Assembly: GCA_946183335.1 (NCBI GenBank)
Contig: CAMGZN010000040.1
Location: 1 to 8,859, forward strand
Reading direction: 5' to 3'
DNA: 8,859 bases
Source of the DNA: an uncultured Caryophanales bacterium
GTDB taxonomy: Bacteria; Bacillota_I; Bacilli_A; RFN20; CAG-826
Of the stretch, positions 5,474-8,859 are shown in pieces. Numbering within the stretch: the first letter of the stretch is position 1; each line of letters begins with the position of its first letter. The notes under the pieces are model-generated. The model did no database searches. It saw nothing but the letters and a program-made list of their open reading frames with translations, and had not been told where the DNA came from. Both the position numbers and the translations under genes were made by a program.

Positions 5474-6845
5474 CTCCTTTTTCTTCTTTGTTTGTTTTAA
5501 CTTTCTTCGGTTTAACGTGTGTAATCACATTTACTAAAATACCAACAAGAAGCGCACACGCAATTGTTGGTAAAGAAAACCAAGAAATATCGATAATAAG
5601 TCCCCCGACACCAGTAACGAGAATTGAAGAAACAATAAAGATATTTCTTTGGTTATTTAGATCAACACTCTTGAGCATTCTTAAACCACTAGAAGCAATA
5701 TAGCCATATAAGGCAATGGACAAGCCTCCAATAATACAACTTGGAATTGTTTCAAAGAAAGTCATAAGAGGACCAAAGAAGGAAATAACGATGCCTAAAC
5801 ACGATGTCACGACAATCGTGATAATGGAGGCGTTTCTTGAGAACGCCACACATGATATGGATTCTCCATATGTCGTGTTTGGGCATCCTCCAAAAAGAGC
5901 ACCAACCATTGAACCAACTCCATCACCCATTAAGGTTCGATCAAGTCCAGGTTCTTTCAATAAGTCTTGTCCAATGATAAAGGATAAGTTCTTATGGTCC
6001 GCGATATGTTCAGCAAAAACGGCAAAGGCTAAAGGAATATAAAGTAAGGCAATCGTTCCAAAATATCTCCAGAATGATCCAGTTTCAGAGAAATCCTTAA
6101 ACGCTTGTCCAAAGTGGAGGAAGGAGAAATCTGGAACCCATTTAATATGTGACATTGGAGAGAAATCAATAATTCGAATCGCATCTGTTCCAGTCGCATT
6201 TCCGATCACAGTTAGAATTGCGGCAACCGCATAAGCGACTAAAACCCCCATTATTAATGGGATTAACTTTAGAAATCCTTTTGTATGTGTCGCGAAAATA
6301 ACAACCATGATTAAAGTCAATAAACCAATCGCGATACATACATAAGGAGATGCAACTGGCGTTCCATTAACAGTTACATTGCCAACATAGAGATTATTAA
6401 TCGCGTTTGGCGCTAAAGTTAATCCGATTAACATCACGACTGGTCCAATAATCACTGGTGGCATCACTTTTGACACCCAGTTTGAACCGGTGTAATGAAC
6501 AACAATAGATAAAGCGACATAGACAAGTCCAGCTAAGATTGCACCTAAAACAACACCAAAGAATCCAATTGCGGCGGTGGCTGCACCAGCGAACGCGGCA
6601 ATCATTGATCCTAAATATGTAAATGATGAGCCAAGGAAAACTGGGCTTTTGAACTTGGTGATTAATAAATATATTAATGTTCCAACACTGGCACCAAATA
6701 AAGCCGCACTCTGGCTCATGCCGTTTCCAACGATGAGTGGGAGTGTGATGGTGCCAGCAATAATTGCAAGCAATTGTTGCAAGGCAAAAAAGACTAGTTT
6801 TCCAATATTTGGTTTGTCTTTTACGCCATAAAGCATCTTTTCCAT
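5466..6845 (-). CDS. uraA: Uracil permease, NCS2 (UraA/PyrP) family
   Basis: A 459-residue polytopic membrane protein importing uracil by proton symport, feeding pyrimidine salvage. Family marks: GTITLP (31-36), SSFTYLGSM (73-81), AEHIADHKNLS (278-288), and the GGCPNTTYGES substrate loop (319-329). E279 and E328 match the two uracil-binding Glu residues of E. coli UraA (E241, E290). The H245 position is Asp here (D283) with His next to it, the variant usual in Firmicutes PyrP proteins. Hydrophobic segments run throughout, consistent with the family's 14-helix fold, and the tail is Lys/Glu-rich and cytosolic. No Shine-Dalgarno precedes the ATG; a perfect extended -10 ends 10 bases before it, so the leader is very short. 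The usual PyrR-responsive attenuator therefore has no room. It follows the SIR2 gene by 41 bases with no terminator between, so partial cotranscription is possible. Confidence 0.93.
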   Translation of the reverse strand: MEKMLYGVKDKPNIGKLVFFALQQLLAIIAGTITLPLIVGNGMSQSAALFGASVGTLIYLLITKFKSPVFLGSSFTYLGSMIAAFAGAATAAIGFFGVVLGAILAGLVYVALSIVVHYTGSNWVSKVMPPVIIGPVVMLIGLTLAPNAINNLYVGNVTVNGTPVASPYVCIAIGLLTLIMVVIFATHTKGFLKLIPLIMGVLVAYAVAAILTVIGNATGTDAIRIIDFSPMSHIKWVPDFSFLHFGQAFKDFSETGSFWRYFGTIALLYIPLAFAVFAEHIADHKNLSFIIGQDLLKEPGLDRTLMGDGVGSMVGALFGGCPNTTYGESISCVAFSRNASIITIVVTSCLGIVISFFGPLMTFFETIPSCIIGGLSIALYGYIASSGLRMLKSVDLNNQRNIFIVSSILVTGVGGLIIDISWFSLPTIACALLVGILVNVITHVKPKKVKTNKEEKGEK

Positions 6846-6855
6846 AGCGAAAGAA

Positions 6856-6883
6856 ATTATATCACTCTCTAGATAAATATCTA
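6856..6883 (-). promoter_or_regulatory. Extended -10 promoter of the uracil permease gene with adjacent palindrome
   Basis: The - strand reads TGATATAAT at 6864-6856, a perfect extended -10 (TG-N-TATAAT). A good -35 is absent, as extended -10 promoters allow. The start is predicted at about 6849-6845, giving a leader of 0-4 bases. Just upstream is the perfect palindrome TAGATA-AA-TATCTA (6870-6883), where a repressor or activator could sit. The whole element lies in the 41-base gap after the SIR2 stop. Confidence 0.65.
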
Positions 6884-6886
6884 ATT

Positions 6887-7615
6887 TTAAATATGTAGTT
6901 GTGAGAAGACCTCTCCAACTGGCTCATTTATTTCTAAAGCAACAGTATCATATAGATACAGAGGTTCTTTGTTAATCACAACGATATATTTACCGCGGAA
7001 ATAGTTCACTAGTCCTGCGGCGGGATAAACTCTTAAAGAGGTACCCGCGATAATGAGTAGATCTGCGTTAGATATCGCTTCAATCGAACGACGCAATACA
7101 TCTTGGTCTAAACCTTCTTCATATAAAACAACATCTGGTTTAATAAGACCTCCACATTTTGGGCAGTGTGGAGTGCCGTCTAATTTCATAATATCTTCCA
7201 AAGAATAATGCTCTCCACAACGTAAGCAAGTGTTACGGTGAATGGACCCATGTAACTCTAGAACATTACGGCTTCCAGCGAGCTGATGAAGTCCATCAAT
7301 ATTCTGCGTTATCACCGTCAATTCTCGGTTATCTTCGAGTTTTGCGAGGAATTTATGCGCCGCGTTTGGCTTGACACCTTTCGGCACCATGAACTCTTTA
7401 TAGAACTCGTAAAACGTGTCTGTATGTGAAAAGAAATAAGTATGAGAAAGCATCTCCTCATAAGACGTTCCGTACTTGCTATGGAGGCGATATAAACCGT
7501 CTTTACTACGGAAGTCTTTAATCCCACTTTCCGTGGATACTCCTGCACCTCCAAAGAAAACAATCCTCTTGGAGGAGTCTATTAATGACTGAAGAGCTTT
7601 AATTTTTTCATTCAT
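6887..7615 (-). CDS. cobB: NAD-dependent protein deacylase, sirtuin (SIR2/CobB family)
   Basis: With the ATG at 7615 the protein has 242 residues, normal for a bacterial sirtuin. It removes acyl groups from protein lysines using NAD+, giving nicotinamide and O-acyl-ADP-ribose. Motifs: GAGVSTESGIKDFRS (23-37, NAD loop), TQNIDGLH (103-110), catalytic His122 in LHGS, a complete zinc site C130-x2-C133 and C151-x2-C154, GTSLRVYPA (191-199) and INKE (214-217). K33 replaces the Pro usual in GIPDFR, a minor oddity in the cofactor loop. The Y-x-x-R signature of class III desuccinylases is not obvious, so deacetylation is likelier. A TTG at 7651 would add 12 residues, but they fall outside family length and that TTG is part of the candidate -35 box. 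There is no clear SD. The gene is divergent from the lipoprotein. Confidence 0.92.
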   Translation of the reverse strand: MNEKIKALQSLIDSSKRIVFFGGAGVSTESGIKDFRSKDGLYRLHSKYGTSYEEMLSHTYFFSHTDTFYEFYKEFMVPKGVKPNAAHKFLAKLEDNRELTVITQNIDGLHQLAGSRNVLELHGSIHRNTCLRCGEHYSLEDIMKLDGTPHCPKCGGLIKPDVVLYEEGLDQDVLRRSIEAISNADLLIIAGTSLRVYPAAGLVNYFRGKYIVVINKEPLYLYDTVALEINEPVGEVFSQLHI

Positions 7616-7622
7616 CACTCTT

Positions 7623-7651
7623 ATTATGTTTCGTTCAGATATTTCAAACAA
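7623..7651 (-). promoter_or_regulatory. Candidate promoter of the SIR2 gene, predicting a leaderless mRNA
   Basis: The - strand carries TTGTTT (7651-7646), a 17-base spacer and CATAAT (7628-7623, 5/6 to -10). Seven bases further lies the A of ATG 7615. The -35 box overlaps that proposed for the divergent lipoprotein gene. Confidence 0.5.
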
Positions 7652-7669
7652 TACTTTATTGTGTATAAT
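7642..7669 (+). promoter_or_regulatory. Candidate promoter of the lipoprotein gene
   Basis: A perfect -10 TATAAT at 7664-7669 is preceded by a weak -35, TTTCAA (7642-7647), at 16-base spacing. The predicted start near 7676 gives a leader of about 15 bases containing the Shine-Dalgarno GGAGAG (7680-7685, 5 bases before ATG 7691). It is back to back with the SIR2 promoter, and the two -35 regions overlap. Confidence 0.6.
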
Positions 7670-7690
7670 TAACTCAATTGGAGAGCGCTT

Positions 7691-8859
7691 ATGAAAAATA
7701 AAAGTGTTTTAGTGTTTATGCCGATGCTTAGTTTGCTTTTTGCTGGCTGTAACAAATCAAACGACAACGAGAAAACTTCTAGAGAAAATACTCAATCATC
7801 AAGTGAACAAGTTTCTTCTTTACTGCCTATAAGTGAAGGTTCTCCTTCCTTAAGCAGTGCCGGTCAGACTTCATTAACCAGTGCAGGACAATCATTTATA
7901 AGTAGTTATGGCGCTTCATCTTTTAGTAGTTCTCCGGCAACATCAGTCACACCTGTTCCAACAATGAAGAATTTCACTGAAGTAAATAATTATTTATTCA
8001 CTGTGACGCTTGAAAACGATTATTTTGAATCAATCTTAGATACAAATGGTTTCTCAAATGACACCGAACTTGTGACATATATTCAAGATGTCATTTTCTA
8101 TGATTCATCAATAGATGATAGTCCTCTAAACGCTTTAAAATCTTCTTTCGCGTGTTCATCTTTTACATATCATCATGAAGATAATGATATTTTCCTAGCG
8201 CGAAACTATGATATGACGAAAGAATGTCCATCAATTCTAGTTCATAACATTCCAAGAGATGGGTATGAGAGTTTTTCTATGGTTACCACTGAATTTATGG
8301 GGCTACCAAATTACACTTATTTTAAGCAACATACTGATTTGGTTCCATTCGTCGAACTAATTCCACTTGATGGAATGAATACAGAAGGTTTAGCGATTAA
8401 CTGCAATATGTCTACTTCAGATTGTTCAGTTAATCAAACAGATTCAAATAAGTTTAATCTTCTTCCAACCACAATGATTAGATATGTTTTAAACAAATGC
8501 AAAACAGTGAATGAAGCTTTAAATGTTATTCTTAATTCAAATATGCATTGTTCATTAAATAATTATTTCCATTATCAAATTGTTGATAAATACGGTAATA
8601 GTGCAGTTGTTGAATTTTATAACAATGAAACCGTTGTTATCCAAAAACAAAACTCTGATCCAACCCAGATTATGTGCAATACATCAATTAATGAATATGC
8701 TGGCTTAAATTACCACGATTGGAGATTTAATAGTTTAACCCAAGCGGTTGCTGATCACCCATCATATATGAGTTTAAGCGATGCTTTGGATGCTTTATAC
8801 GCTGCTAGGTTAGGTCATAATCAATGGGCCTTAGTTTATAATGTCACTGACTTAACAAT
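7691..8859 (+). CDS. Secreted lipoprotein of the choloylglycine hydrolase / linear amide C-N hydrolase (Ntn) family, 3' end beyond window
   Basis: 389 residues are visible before the window ends with no stop. Residues 1-20 are a lipoprotein signal peptide (MKNKSVLVFMPMLSLLFAGC) with lipobox FAGC and lipid-modified C20. Residues 21-90 are a Ser/Thr/Asn-rich linker with degenerate 8-residue repeats near 54-77 (SSAGQ, TSAGQ). The catalytic domain shows SFACSSF with predicted nucleophile C155, then LARNYDM with R171, N172 and D174. The C-to-R (+16) and C-to-D (+19) spacings equal those of C. perfringens bile salt hydrolase (C2, R18, D21). DGMNTEGLAINCN (227-239) matches DGMNEKGL, with N239 near N82; FHYQIVDKYGNSAVVEF matches the following strand; MCNTS (N330) matches LTNSP (N175). 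It should hydrolyse an amide bond in a small molecule outside the cell; bile salt, penicillin-like or N-acyl amino acid substrates cannot be separated by sequence. An N-terminal nucleophile requires cleavage before C155. Confidence 0.85.
   Translation, partial: MKNKSVLVFMPMLSLLFAGCNKSNDNEKTSRENTQSSSEQVSSLLPISEGSPSLSSAGQTSLTSAGQSFISSYGASSFSSSPATSVTPVPTMKNFTEVNNYLFTVTLENDYFESILDTNGFSNDTELVTYIQDVIFYDSSIDDSPLNALKSSFACSSFTYHHEDNDIFLARNYDMTKECPSILVHNIPRDGYESFSMVTTEFMGLPNYTYFKQHTDLVPFVELIPLDGMNTEGLAINCNMSTSDCSVNQTDSNKFNLLPTTMIRYVLNKCKTVNEALNVILNSNMHCSLNNYFHYQIVDKYGNSAVVEFYNNETVVIQKQNSDPTQIMCNTSINEYAGLNYHDWRFNSLTQAVADHPSYMSLSDALDALYAARLGHNQWALVYNVTDLT

Noticed and set aside
5716..6042. Open + strand frame (108 codons) inside the uracil permease gene
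   Set aside because: It is antisense to conserved NCS2 motifs, has no SD or promoter, and is explained by codon bias of the true gene. The + strand frames at 4189-4428, 5488-5703 and 6577-6831 and the - strand frames at 244-432 and 7318-7563 are rejected for the same reason.
6846..6886. PyrR-binding leader or uracil-responsive attenuator before the permease gene
   Set aside because: The gap is only 41 bases, contains an extended -10 close to the ATG, and shows no anti-terminator/terminator pair.
7616..7651. A 12-residue N-terminal extension of the SIR2 protein from a TTG start at 7651
   Set aside because: The extension is not sirtuin-like, the TTG coincides with the candidate -35 box, and the ATG at 7615 gives a typical family start (MNEKIKALQSLI) at the expected distance from the NAD-binding loop.
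1..8859. CRISPR array, tRNA, rRNA, insertion sequence or integrase
   Set aside because: No regularly spaced long repeats, no cloverleaf or rRNA-like stretches, and no transposase or recombinase motifs in any frame I read.

Overview
The window is AT-rich bacterial DNA with tightly packed genes, Shine-Dalgarno sites of the GGAGG type, sigma-A-like promoters and U-tailed hairpin terminators. Gene content (UPF0371/DUF1846 protein, PyrP-type uracil permease, sirtuin, AqpZ-type aquaporin, Ser-rich lipoprotein) and low GC suggest a low-GC Firmicute in the Bacilli / Erysipelotrichia / Mollicutes neighbourhood, possibly gut-associated. TGA acts as a stop (gene ending at 743) and Trp is written TGG, so the standard bacterial code applies. 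No rRNA, tRNA, CRISPR array or IS element is visible.

Layout: (1) 1-104, the C-terminal tail of an RlmD/TrmA-type 23S rRNA uracil-C5 methyltransferase. (2) 143-3028, an especially AT-rich accessory block on the + strand: an XRE regulator ending in its own terminator, a two-gene unit of an unknown 53-residue protein and a PPP-type metallophosphatase overlapping by ATGA, and a complete AbiEi/AbiEii toxin-antitoxin pair with its own promoter and operator-like inverted repeat. (3) 3066-3779, an aquaporin with all four AqpZ-type filter residues, closed by a strong bidirectional terminator. (4) 3864-7615, three - strand housekeeping-type genes: DUF1846 protein, uracil permease and NAD-dependent protein deacylase. 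(5) 7691 to the window end, a divergent lipoprotein of the choloylglycine hydrolase / linear amide hydrolase (Ntn) family, cut off by the window edge.

The 143-3028 block looks like a small defence or mobile-island cargo inserted between conserved genes. AbiE is a known abortive-infection module. The 53-residue protein plus phosphatase unit has no function I can name and is the best candidate here for an undescribed system. A second theme is start architecture: XRE, AbiEi and SIR2 lack a Shine-Dalgarno and have a candidate -10 box ending about 7-8 bases before the ATG, and the permease is similar with about 3 bases of leader, which predicts leaderless or near-leaderless mRNAs. Several of these promoters also carry short palindromes. 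Promoters, operators and the leaderless proposal are inferences from reading the sequence; family calls rest on visible motifs.
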